A DNA stretch of 64,000 bases from UTCFX2 sp002050125 (GTDB lineage Bacteria; Chloroflexota; Anaerolineae; Anaerolineales; UBA4823). Under the pieces are notes generated by a model, which saw only the letters and a program-made list of their open reading frames with translations, searched no databases and was not told the DNA's origin. Shown here piece by piece: positions 56,215 to 64,000 of this stretch. The first letter of the stretch is position 1, and each line of letters starts with the position of its first letter. The translations under genes and the position numbers were made by a program. Location of the stretch: the NCBI GenBank assembly GCA_027494035.1, contig JAOSJQ010000001.1, positions 1,798,001 through 1,862,000 of the forward strand, in the 5' to 3' direction.

Positions 56215-58811
56215 TTATTCGTGTTTGATGGCGTCGACGATGTTGAGGCGCGCCGCGCGGCGGGCGGGGGAGATGGCGGCGAGTTGAACCGCGCCCAGGG
56301 CGATCAGGACGCTGATCAGATAGGGGCTCGAAGTGAAGCGGTAGACCAGGTCGTAACCGATCATCATATTCGTGCCGATGATGGCTACGTTGGCGATCAT
56401 CGTGCCGACCAGGATGCCATACAAGCCGCCCATCAAACCCAGCCCTAAAGCCTCGGCGAGAACCATCTTGAGCACCTGGCGGCGCGTCATGCCGAGCGAG
56501 CGCAGCCCCCCGATCTCGCGCTGGCGTTCGATGATATTCATGGTAAGGGTGTTGATCACGCCCAACCCGCCGATAATCACGCCGATCAAGCCAAGCACGT
56601 CGAACAAGCGGAAGGATTGGTTCATCGGATCCAGGATACTGTTGCGGAAGGCGACGGTCGACTGGAGGCTGATGTTGTGGCTCTTTTGAAAGCGATCCTT
56701 GATCTCCTGCATCACACCCTCAACCGAGAAGGTCGGGTCGATGGCGATGGCAAAGCGGTCAACGCCCTGGGCGTTGAATAAATTGCGCAGGTCGGCGTAA
56801 GCGCCGTAGAACATCTGGCTTTGACCGGTGAAATCTACCACCTCTGCCGCGATGTAGAATGGCTTTTCGCCGCGGCGCGTGAGCAGCGTGACCGTATCGC
56901 CCTGGCGCAGGTTATAGCGGTCGGCTACCGAACTGGAGACAAACACCGCCTGTCCCTGGGTCAGGCGCTTCCAATTCTGAGCCGGGTCTCCTTGATTGGC
57001 GGCGAACTTCATGTTCCCCACTTGAAGAAATGAGGCTGGGTCGATCGCTTGAAAGAAAAACTGGTCGTTTGATTCTGGATCGGCAGCCAGCGAGCCTTGC
57101 GCGACTTGAACATCGATCACGCGGATGGGGGTGATTGCGCTCACACCGGGAACGCTGAGGAGCTGTTTGGCGAACGATTCGCGCATGGGCAGCGCAGCCC
57201 GGACATAAAGGTCGCCGCCGAGCGAATTGTCGATCCAATCCTGCACATCAGACTTGAAGGAAAAAGCCAAAGATTGTATGGAGATGATCATGGTGAGCGC
57301 CACCATGAGGGAGGCGACGGTCAGGGTGGTACGCCCCAGCGCGCGGCGGATGTTGGCAGACCCGATTGCCCCTCGTTGCCGTAGATCCGCCTGGAAAGCG
57401 GGCGGGTAAACCCCTCCAGAAGATTGACCGCCAGCGAAACGGTCAGGGTCGCGCCGAGGAAATAGCACACGAGCGAGGCATATCCGGCAAAATAAATCAC
57501 TTCCATCGGCCAGACGATCCGATACGTGATCAGCCAACCGATGAACAGCAGAACCAGCCCGGCAATCCAGTACAGCGGGCTGAGGCGCCCCAGGCTGCGG
57601 CTGCGCGCCCGCAGGGCTTCGAGGGGTGTGATGCGCGCCGCCTGCATGGCGGGGATGAGGGCGGCGACCAGCGTCACCCCAATGCCAATCGCCAGGCTTT
57701 GCAGGATGATTGCCGGCGGAACGTCGTGGATATTGCCGGAATTGGGCGTCAGGTTAACCAGCATGCGCACGAGCACTTGAGCCAGCCAGTAGCCGGCTCC
57801 TAAACCCAGCGCCGACCCCGCCAGAGAGAGCAGACCCGCCTCTGCCAGGACCATTTGCATGACTTGCCGGCGGCTCAACCCGATGGCGCGCAACATGCCG
57901 ATCTCGCGCGTGCGCTCGACCACGGTCATCGAAAAGGCATTGTAGATCAAGAAGGCGCCCACAAAGATCGCGATGATCGAGAAGAAAGTCAATCCCAACT
58001 GGTAGGTCGCAAGCATCTGACCGACCAACTGGCCGCGCGCCGCCGGATAGACAATGCGGACGCCCTCGCCGAGGCGGGTCGCAAGCTGCTGCTTATAGGC
58101 TTCGAGCATCGCAGGGTTCTCTGTAAGCTGACGTGAGACCTTTAGCGAGATTTCGTCCAGCTCTCCCGCCCGATCGAAAAGATCCTGGACGACCTGGAGC
58201 GGGGCAAACCCGACCGCTCCGTCGTTGATCATGGCGACCCCTTCATCCGCCAGCAAGCCGACGATTTCGAGCCGGGCGGGCTGGTCTTTGGCGAGAAGCT
58301 CGAGCTTGTCGCCGATGCGCAAATTCTTCTTGTCCGCATAACTGGCGGGGACGATTACTTCGTATTTTGCGGGGCGCGGCATACGCCCGGATGTAAGCGG
58401 ATAAACGCGCACCTGAGGGTCCAGTTCTGGATCGATGCCGGTGAGATCGAAGAAATTGCCGGCGGCAACGCCGGTCATGCTGAACGCGATCTGCCAGGAG
58501 CCGGCTTCGCTGGCAGGCAGGGTGCGCGCCTGGAGGATCGGAGCGGCGATTTCCACGCCTTTCACGCGCGCCGCTTTTGCCAGCAGTTCCTGGTTAAGCG
58601 GTTGGCGCTCCTTGTTCACCGGCACGATCAGCAGGCTGGCTTGTCCGGTGGCGCGGTCGAACACTTCATAGAGCGAATCGAGCGTGGTCTGATTGGTGAC
58701 CTGAGTGGCAAGCACCACCGCGACGCCCAGCACGATCCCTAGCAAAGTCAGCAGGGTGCGGCCGCGATGCGCGCTCAAATTGCGGCGGGCGAGGAAGGCG
58801 ACGGCGAACAT
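56215..58811 (-). CDS. ABC transporter permease, duplicated FtsX type (one frameshift)
   Basis: About 865 aa after repair, with two FtsX/MacB-PCD modules: an N-terminal helix and large extracytoplasmic domain, three helices, then the whole pattern again (RTREIGMLRAIGLSRRQVMQMVL and RQREIGGLRSLGMTRRQVLKMVL are the paired cytoplasmic loops). The raw frame breaks at the C4 run 57369-57372; one extra base restores RRIYGNEGAIGSANIRRA. The ATG at 58811 shares a base with the ATPase stop; GTG at 58814 is the alternative. It likely exports or extracts a lipoprotein or peptide. Substrate unknown. Confidence 0.9.
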
Positions 58812-59551
58812 CACAGCTCCAGGCGAGTCATCACGTCGACGATCTCTGCGACTGGGATGCCTCCGGCGCCGTTGGTCAGGGTATGGACGATGCGCCCGTC
58901 TTTGAGGAAAACGACCCGATCCGCGAACGAAGCTGCGCGTGGGTCATGGGTGACCATGACGATCGTAGCGCCAAGCTCGCGGCAGGTGCTTCGCAGCAGT
59001 TCGAGGATGGCGGTGCTGGAGCGCGAGTCCAGGTTGCCGGTTGGCTCATCTGCCAGCACGATCTCCGGCTGGTTGACGAAAGCGCGCGCAATCGCCACGC
59101 GCTGCTGCTGACCGCCGGAAAGCTGGTCGGGTTTGTGATCGACCCGGTCTCCGAGGCCGACCAGCGTCAGCAGGTCATCGATGCGCGCCCGTTCTCGGCG
59201 CAGCGGCTGACCGTCGATCAGCACTGGCAGACCGACGTTTTCGGCGGCGTTGAGGGTCGGGAGCAGGTTATAGAACTGGAAAATGAAACCCACTTTGCGC
59301 CGGCGCAGCTCAGTCAATTCATCGTCGCTGAGCTTGAAAATTGGCAGATCGTTGAGAAAAACCTCGCCGGACGTGGGGAAATCCAGACCGCCAAGCAGGT
59401 GCAGCAGGGTGGATTTGCCGGAGCCAGAGGGACCCATGATGGCGACGAACTCGCCGCGCTCGACGGCAAAATCCACATCGTCGAGCGCGGTCACGGAGAC
59501 CTCGCCCATGCGATAGGTTTTGGTGAGGGATTGGGCAGCTAGGACAGGCAT
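58811..59551 (-). CDS. ABC transporter ATP-binding protein (LolD/MacB type)
   Basis: 246 aa. Walker A GPSGSGKST, Q-loop FQFYNLLP, signature LSGGQQQRVAIARA, Walker B IVLADEPTGNLDS and the H-loop VTHD. This group pairs with FtsX-type permeases, and the permease gene follows with a one-base overlap. Confidence 0.95.
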   Translation of the reverse strand: MPVLAAQSLTKTYRMGEVSVTALDDVDFAVERGEFVAIMGPSGSGKSTLLHLLGGLDFPTSGEVFLNDLPIFKLSDDELTELRRRKVGFIFQFYNLLPTLNAAENVGLPVLIDGQPLRRERARIDDLLTLVGLGDRVDHKPDQLSGGQQQRVAIARAFVNQPEIVLADEPTGNLDSRSSTAILELLRSTCRELGATIVMVTHDPRAASFADRVVFLKDGRIVHTLTNGAGGIPVAEIVDVMTRLEL

Positions 59552-59680
59552 TCAGTCTTCCTTCGATGCATTCCGGGTGGTTGGATCGCCCCCAACTATA
59601 ATCCAAATTCCGCGATTGCACAGCCGTATGGCTGGCGACTACAAGCCTGCTAATCAGCTTTTAATTCTGCTTTCAATCCC

Positions 59681-60835
59681 TCAATAGACCGGCTGGCTTG
59701 GATCGACCTCCTGAGCCCAGGCATTGACGCCGCCTTGTAGATTCTTGACTTTGCGGAAACCGGCGCTCACTAGCAGTTCGAGGGCGCGGACTGAGCGCGT
59801 GCCGGATTTGCAGAGGATCACCATCTCTTCGGCGCTGTCCAGTTCGGACAGGCGCGCTGCGAGCTGCCCGAGCGGGATGAGGGTTGCGCCCGGGATGTGC
59901 GAGATCTGCAGCTCATGCGGTTCGCGCACGTCCAGCAAGCGCAGATGGTTGCCCTCTTTCAGCCGCGCAGCCAGTTCGGTAGCGCTGATGTCCCACCCGC
60001 CGCCGACCGAACCCATATCGTGGTCGTGCATCGGAACGCCGCAGAAGGCTTCATAGTCGATCAATTCGGTCACTTCGGGGTTTGGACCGCAGACTTTGCA
60101 GTTTGGGTTCTTGCGCAGCTTGACGAACTCAAAGGTCATGTCCAGGGCGTTGTAAAGCAGCAGCCTGCCGATCAGCGGGTCGCCGATGTCGAGCAGCAGT
60201 TTGATCGCTTCGGTCGCCTGGAGCGTGCCGATTGTGCCAGGGAGAATGCCCAGCACGCCCCCCTCGGCGCAGGAAGGCACCAGACCAGGCGGAGGCGGTT
60301 CGGGGAAGATGCAGCGGTAGCAGGGACCGCGCTTTGCGTCAAAAACGCTGACCTGACCGTCAAAGCGGAAGATCGATCCAAATACGTTCGGCTTGCCGGT
60401 CAGCACGCACAGGTCATTGGTCAAATAGCGGGTGGGGAAGTTGTCCGTCCCATCCAGGATCAGATCGTATGGCGCGGCGATCTGATAAGCATTGCTGGAG
60501 GTGAATGGTTCGTTATAGACGTCGACCTGGATATCCGGGTTCAGATCGAGCATGCGGCTGCGCGCCGACTCGACTTTGAGCTTGCCGATGCTAGAAACGC
60601 CGTGGATCACCTGGCGCTGCAGGTTCGATGAATCAACCACATCGAAATCCACCAACCCGATGCGCCCGACGCCCGCCGCGGCGAGGTACAACGCCGCGGG
60701 CGAGCCCAGCCCGCCGGTGCCGATCATCAGCACCGAGGCGGCTTTCAGCTTCCGCTGACCTTCGAGACCAACCTCGGGGATGAGCAGATGACGCGAATAA
60801 CGCAATATTTCTTCATGTGAAAGTTCGGGTAACAT
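59681..60835 (-). CDS. MoeB/ThiF-type adenylyltransferase fused to rhodanese
   Basis: 384 aa (MoeZ/MoeBR architecture). The E1-like domain has LRYSRHLLIPEVG, GTGGLGSPAALYLAAAGVG and the DGTDNFPTRYLTND adenylation site, with CRCIFPEPPP and CKVCGPNP zinc-type cysteines; the C-terminal rhodanese has the persulfide loop LCKSGTRS. It activates a sulfur carrier C-terminus and loads sulfur as thiocarboxylate. As last gene of the cysM/JAMM/carrier operon it probably serves the carrier at 60911; a role in molybdopterin synthesis with MoaA is possible too. Confidence 0.94.
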   Translation of the reverse strand: MLPELSHEEILRYSRHLLIPEVGLEGQRKLKAASVLMIGTGGLGSPAALYLAAAGVGRIGLVDFDVVDSSNLQRQVIHGVSSIGKLKVESARSRMLDLNPDIQVDVYNEPFTSSNAYQIAAPYDLILDGTDNFPTRYLTNDLCVLTGKPNVFGSIFRFDGQVSVFDAKRGPCYRCIFPEPPPPGLVPSCAEGGVLGILPGTIGTLQATEAIKLLLDIGDPLIGRLLLYNALDMTFEFVKLRKNPNCKVCGPNPEVTELIDYEAFCGVPMHDHDMGSVGGGWDISATELAARLKEGNHLRLLDVREPHELQISHIPGATLIPLGQLAARLSELDSAEEMVILCKSGTRSVRALELLVSAGFRKVKNLQGGVNAWAQEVDPSQPVY

Positions 60836-60910
60836 TTCGAACGCCTTTCAATGTGCCCCGTCCCTGCAGGACGGTGGCAGGTTTCCCGCAGGTATAGGAG
60901 ACGCGTGGTT

Positions 60911-61183
60911 TCAACCGCCCGCAATGCTCGGGACGAGCATCAGGCGGTCATCGGATTTCAGCGGGGTGGCAAGCCCCTGCAATTCTTTGATGTTTTCTTC
61001 GCCCAGAAACAAGTTGACAAACGGGCGAAGCTCTTCGCTGTCGCTGTACAGATGCGGCTTCAGCGCCGGGTGGATCGCAATCAAGTTGTCCAGCGCCTCA
61101 GAGACTGTGGCGCCTTCAACCTGAACCTCGGATTGTCCGGTAGTGTAAGCGCGTAGCGGGGTCGGAATGCGTAACGTGGGCAT
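60911..61183 (-). CDS. Sulfur carrier protein of the ThiS/MoaD/CysO fold
   Basis: 90-aa ubiquitin-like carrier ending in the Gly-Gly required for thiocarboxylation (LVPSIAGG). Start at 61183 follows AGGAG at 6 nt (MPTLRIPTPLRAYT). The length and VNLFLGEENI-LQGL segment resemble MoaD-like CysO of Mycobacterium. Its neighbours (MoeB-rhodanese, JAMM peptidase and cysteine synthase) support a CysO role. Confidence 0.92.
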   Translation of the reverse strand: MPTLRIPTPLRAYTTGQSEVQVEGATVSEALDNLIAIHPALKPHLYSDSEELRPFVNLFLGEENIKELQGLATPLKSDDRLMLVPSIAGG

Positions 61184-61208
61184 GGGTACTCCTGGAATGG
61201 TCTGGTCT

Positions 61209-61634
61209 TTAGACCGTATGATTGAACTGATCGAACAGTTTTTCGGCGCTGGCAACGCCGTGATTGACATAGCGTGGGGCGCCATTGGAATCGACGATGA
61301 AAGTGGTTGGCACGCTGAACACCCCCCACTGATCGGCAATCTCCGGCTGGAGAGAGGCGTCGATCTCCACGATCTGCAGGCGATCGCCAGCCAGCTCCTG
61401 CAGGCGGTGGATCGCGGGGCGCTGAAGGGTCTTGCAGGGCGCGCAGGTGGGCGTGGTGAAGTATAACAGAACCGGTTTTCCATTCGAGCTAGAGTCCGGA
61501 GCCATTTGGCGCGTGCGCAGCCAGGCAAGTGTGAAATAGCCTGCCAGGCGGTAAGCCAACAAGCCGACTGCGATGACCATCAGCGCCAGCAGCGCCCGCC
61601 CGAAAATGGGATTGGTAAGCAGGTTGGGCAGCAT
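61209..61634 (-). CDS. Membrane-anchored thioredoxin-like protein
   Basis: 141 aa with an N-terminal helix (ALLALMVIAVGLLAYRLAG) and a thioredoxin fold with active site CAPC in YFTTPTCAPCKTL and the cis-Pro at VPTTF. The fold faces either side depending on topology. Placed between the carrier and DUF4395 genes (4-nt spacing), it may supply reducing equivalents to the sulfur-transfer steps. Confidence 0.9.
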   Translation of the reverse strand: MLPNLLTNPIFGRALLALMVIAVGLLAYRLAGYFTLAWLRTRQMAPDSSSNGKPVLLYFTTPTCAPCKTLQRPAIHRLQELAGDRLQIVEIDASLQPEIADQWGVFSVPTTFIVDSNGAPRYVNHGVASAEKLFDQFNHTV

Positions 61635-61637
61635 CGG

Positions 61638-62132
61638 TTAGCGCTCCTGTCCAACGCGCGTGTTGGGTCGCATGCCCGGGAAAGTGTCCGCGGGTGGAGA
61701 TTTATAAAAGCCCGGCACGCGCAGCCGGCTGAGCCAGTAATACACCATACAGCCGAGGCAGAACCCGCCAAACGCGTTCAAGGCTGCCAGCCCGGCAACC
61801 AACCAGACCAACCCCCAGCCCACGAAGCCGGCGCCCAGGAACAGCGCCAGAGCGGCGCTGCTCATAAAGACCCCGCCCAATCCCTGGGCAAAACGGTGCG
61901 GCTCCGGGTTATCCAACAAGACATCCGGCTTGATCCAGCCAGCGGGTTTGAGCAATTTGTGGTAACCAAAGCCAAACCCCGGCGCGCCGAGCAGGGTTCC
62001 GATCAACATGACCGCTGCGACCAGCACAACCAGCCCTGGCAAATTGAAAATGAACGCCAGGAGATTCAGTGTGATGATCACAAGCTGGTTCACCTTCAGC
62101 GCGGAGTGGTCAATTTTTCTAAGGTTGTCCAT
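61638..62132 (-). CDS. DUF4395 membrane protein
   Basis: 164 aa with about four transmembrane helices, including FLCxGC-like FCLGCMVYYW; the CLGC pair could be redox active. DUF4395 is often found next to thioredoxin-like genes, as here. The N-terminal KIDHSALKVNQ is typical. Role unknown, perhaps in moving sulfur or electrons across the membrane. Confidence 0.85.
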   Translation of the reverse strand: MDNLRKIDHSALKVNQLVIITLNLLAFIFNLPGLVVLVAAVMLIGTLLGAPGFGFGYHKLLKPAGWIKPDVLLDNPEPHRFAQGLGGVFMSSAALALFLGAGFVGWGLVWLVAGLAALNAFGGFCLGCMVYYWLSRLRVPGFYKSPPADTFPGMRPNTRVGQER

Positions 62133-62162
62133 AGTACACCATACCTAAGAATCCTCTGAATG

Positions 62163-62603
62163 CTATGTAGAACCCCCGCTAGTGACTGTAATCAACTCCT
62201 CCTCGAATTGAGAGCGGTCCTCCTTCAATTGCCAGGAGCGGCTGGTTTCAGCCCGGCCGGAGCGGACGCTGGTGATTATGTAGGAGAGCCAGGGCGTAGC
62301 CCATTCGCGGTCGAATTCGGACGGGTATTCGGGATGATCCGGGTGGGAGTGAAACACGCCGATCACCTCCAGCCCCAGGCGGGCGGCTTTCTGCTCGCCA
62401 AACAGATAATCCTGGGCGGTGAGCAGGTAACGGTTGTGCCGGGCGCTGTCCTCGCGGGCGTTGTCGAATTCGAGCAGGTCGTAGACTTGGCGCCCCGCCT
62501 GGCTGACGACGCCCAGCAGCAAACCGGCGCCTTCATCCGGGTAGGCTGCCTCGCCATGAGCCTGGATGCGCTGGAACAGTTCAGATGAGATGTTGAGAGC
62601 CAT
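62163..62603 (-). CDS. JAMM/MPN+ metalloprotease (Mec-like, M67 family)
   Basis: 146 aa. The zinc motif H-x-H-x7-S-x2-D is intact in HSHPDHPEYPSEFD, and the upstream Glu is in DEGAGLLLG. In Mycobacterium, Mec releases cysteine from the CysO-cysteine adduct; the gene order here (cysM, this gene, carrier) supports the same job. Confidence 0.93.
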   Translation of the reverse strand: MALNISSELFQRIQAHGEAAYPDEGAGLLLGVVSQAGRQVYDLLEFDNAREDSARHNRYLLTAQDYLFGEQKAARLGLEVIGVFHSHPDHPEYPSEFDREWATPWLSYIITSVRSGRAETSRSWQLKEDRSQFEEELITVTSGGST

Positions 62604-62661
62604 TGTTTCTTTGCCAAAATTGTTCGATCATGCCAGTCAAGGGGTGAGCCTGGCGTTGAAA

Positions 62662-63615
62662 TTATTCGCCCGCACCCCAGAGCGCGTCGTCGCTGAGGTA
62701 TTTATAGCCGGCGTCGGGGAACACTGTGACGACGACGCCCTGCGTCAGTCCCTCGGCGATTTGAATGGCAGCCTGGGCGGCTGCGCCGGAGGAAATCCCT
62801 ACGAAAAGCCCCTCTTGCTGCGCCAGCTTGCGCACCATTGAATAAGCCGCCTCGGTCGAAACCTCGATGACCCGGTCGGGTACGGACGGGTCGTAAAACC
62901 CCGGTCGAATCGAGCTGGCGAGGTGTTTGAGCCCCTCGAGCCCGTGGAACGGACCGTCCGGCTGAACCGCAGCCACCTGGAGGTGCGGCAGGTATTCGCG
63001 CAGGTAACTGGATACGCCGGTAAGCGTTCCGGTCGTGCCCATGCCGGCGACGAAATGCGTGATCTCGCCCATGGTCTGCTGCAGGATTTCCGGACCGGTC
63101 GTGGCGTAGTGCGCTTGCCAGTTGGCAGGGTTATCGTACTGGTTGGCGTAAAAATAGCGTTCGGGCTGTTCGGCGGCGAGCTGGCGCACAACCCGCATTG
63201 CGCCGTCCGTGCCTTCTAAAGGGTCGGTCAGGATCAACTCGGCGCCCAACGCGCGCAGGATCTTTATCCGTTCCCGGCTGGCGTTGGCGGGCAGCGCCAG
63301 GGTGACGCGCACGCCAAACGCCGCGCCCAGGGTGGCATAGGCGATGCCCATGTTGCCCGAGGTGGAGTCCAGCAGCTTTTTTCCGTTGGAGAGCGACCCG
63401 TCAGCCAGGGCGGTGCGGAGGATGTTTAGCGCCGGGCGGTCTTTGATCGACCCACCCGGGTTGAACCACTCGGCTTTGACGAGGACCTGCACGTCCGGGG
63501 AAAGGCGGCTGGTCACGCGGTGCAGAGGGATCAGCGGGGTGTTGCCCACCAGGGTTGCGAGACTAGCAGTGGCTGGCAGGCTGACCTGAATTTGGGGTAT
63601 CGTGATGATTTCCAT
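62662..63615 (-). CDS. cysM: PLP-dependent cysteine synthase (CysM-like)
   Basis: 317 aa fold-type II PLP enzyme. PLP lysine in NPGGSIKDRPAL, substrate loop STSGNMGIA, and GTTGT phosphate loop (GMGTTGTLTG). In the CysO pathway, it would couple O-phosphoserine with the carrier thiocarboxylate; O-acetylserine use cannot be excluded from sequence. First gene of the operon behind a long structured leader. Confidence 0.95.
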   Translation of the reverse strand: MEIITIPQIQVSLPATASLATLVGNTPLIPLHRVTSRLSPDVQVLVKAEWFNPGGSIKDRPALNILRTALADGSLSNGKKLLDSTSGNMGIAYATLGAAFGVRVTLALPANASRERIKILRALGAELILTDPLEGTDGAMRVVRQLAAEQPERYFYANQYDNPANWQAHYATTGPEILQQTMGEITHFVAGMGTTGTLTGVSSYLREYLPHLQVAAVQPDGPFHGLEGLKHLASSIRPGFYDPSVPDRVIEVSTEAAYSMVRKLAQQEGLFVGISSGAAAQAAIQIAEGLTQGVVVTVFPDAGYKYLSDDALWGAGE

Positions 63616-63640
63616 CTAAAAGCTCCAGTTATATTTAACC

Positions 63641-63890
63641 AAAAAACGGCGGACAGACATCGAAAAAGGGCGTTGCGCGTTTACTAACTCCAACACGCTT
63701 TACGAAAATTTTCTCGTAAGCGGGGTCGCAACTGCCCTTCGTCGCAGCCGGCTGGGTTGTGTCTGTCAGCCGTTTATATGCAGGTTCGGTTGAATGGTCT
63801 GTGACGAGGCGGCGGTTACAAACCCCGCCTCAAACACATGCAGCTTAACATGGGATCGATTCTCCGGTTCGGATATTTATGATAAAGTTG
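63641..63890 (-). ncRNA. Unidentified structured leader or small RNA before cysM
   Basis: From the promoter below, the transcript (about 250 nt) first forms a hairpin (GAGGCGG with CCGCCTC near 63829-63804). It then forms a long rod: 63774-63760 pairs with 63659-63645 over 14 of 15 positions, and inside it GGGC-GTTGCG pairs with CGCAAC-GCCC and CGCTTACGA with TCGTAA-GCG. The rod ends in six U (63646-63641), so it can terminate transcription 26 nt before the cysM ATG. No S-box, T-box or other known riboswitch consensus was recognised. Confidence 0.6.
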
Positions 63891-63896
63891 ATAGTT

Positions 63897-63924
63897 ATTA
63901 TATCGGTTTGTCGCAGCTTGTCAA
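63897..63924 (-). promoter_or_regulatory. Consensus promoter of the cysM leader
   Basis: Perfect TTGACA (63924-63919), 16-bp spacer, perfect TATAAT (63902-63897). The strongest promoter match in the window; predicted start near 63890. Confidence 0.85.
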
Positions 63925-64000
63925 GAGGCTGACTGTTCTTGATCCTCTTTCTCGCCCGAACCGATCCCCAGCGGCACCCATTTGCGCGCATCCTTCAGGC
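63921..64000 (-). CDS. 3' end of an unidentified gene (partial)
   Basis: An open frame enters from the window edge and ends in LKDARKWVPLGIGSGEK and a Glu/Gln-rich tail at a TGA overlapping the cysM-leader -35. No family can be named from about 25 residues, and it could be chance. Confidence 0.4.
   Translation of the reverse strand, partial: LKDARKWVPLGIGSGEKEDQEQSAS

Noticed and set aside
63641..63774. Integron attC site or mobile-element end
   Set aside because: Long palindrome but no GTTRRRY/RYYYAAC pairs and no integrase; a U6 tail points to a terminator.
63641..63890. SAM riboswitch or cysteine T-box before cysM
   Set aside because: No GGCCCGATGAAGCC-like S-box core and no UGGNACC T-box bulge were found on the minus strand.
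1..64000. CRISPR array, tRNA, rRNA, tRNA-Sec, prophage or complete insertion sequence
   Set aside because: No regular spaced repeats, cloverleaf, rRNA motif, integrase or flanking inverted repeats were seen on either strand by eye; a tRNAscan and Infernal run would settle it.

Overview
The window looks like chromosomal DNA of a GC-rich member of the Chloroflexota, probably Anaerolineae-like. This is inferred from the mix of families (RNase J, a DUF3160 lipoprotein, SIMPL, CHAD/PPK, NrfHA, ETF/acyl-CoA dehydrogenase, two LLM oxidoreductases and an F420-type nitroreductase); no rRNA or marker tree was available. No tRNA, rRNA, CRISPR array, prophage or complete insertion sequence was found. Genes are dense, on both strands, often joined by ATGA/GTGA/TAATG overlaps.

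Layout: 1-6.8 kb, RNase J with a structured leader, then on the minus strand pcm and a thioesterase/M42 peptidase/LLM/phosphoesterase operon. 6.8-16.2 kb, plus strand: TPR protein, CopD-like protein, two large lipoproteins, CorA, YbaK, LLM and MoaA. 16.2-32.6 kb: DUF92, PH-like and SIMPL proteins, clpC, uvrA, then a minus-strand run of DUF711, TrmH, HIT, MtaB and TPR genes. 32.6-36.7 kb: acyl-CoA dehydrogenase with etfBA, a cNMP-binding protein and a NifU-like protein. 36.8-42.2 kb, minus strand: a tRNA-Trp T-box leader, a SelW-like selenoprotein gene, trpS, dtd, then a selenocysteine-containing selD, DUF3592-like and ggt. 42.4-47.9 kb: MEMO-like protein, CNNM/CorC protein, priA and a phosphoribosyltransferase. 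47.9-53.4 kb: a polyphosphate cluster (two PPK2, PPK1, CHAD). 53.5-56.1 kb: a CRP-family regulator convergent with nrfHA. 56.2-59.6 kb: an ABC export system. 59.7-63.9 kb: a carrier-protein cysteine synthesis operon (cysM, JAMM peptidase, DUF4395, thioredoxin, CysO/ThiS-like, MoeB-rhodanese) behind a long structured leader.

Most notable: (i) two in-frame UGA codons that read as selenocysteine, in selD and in a SelW-like gene, each followed by a bacterial SECIS-like hairpin; the second gene is the first cistron of a Trp T-box operon. (ii) A perfect TGTGA-N6-TCACA site centred at -41.5 of the predicted nrfH promoter, beside a regulator with a CRP-type recognition helix. (iii) At least seven genes whose -10 hexamer lies 6-8 nt before the start codon, pointing to widespread leaderless transcription. 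(iv) An unexplained 250-nt structured transcript before cysM. Ten single-base indels, mostly in homopolymers, split eight otherwise normal genes and look like assembly errors; gene coordinates below are given as repaired spans.
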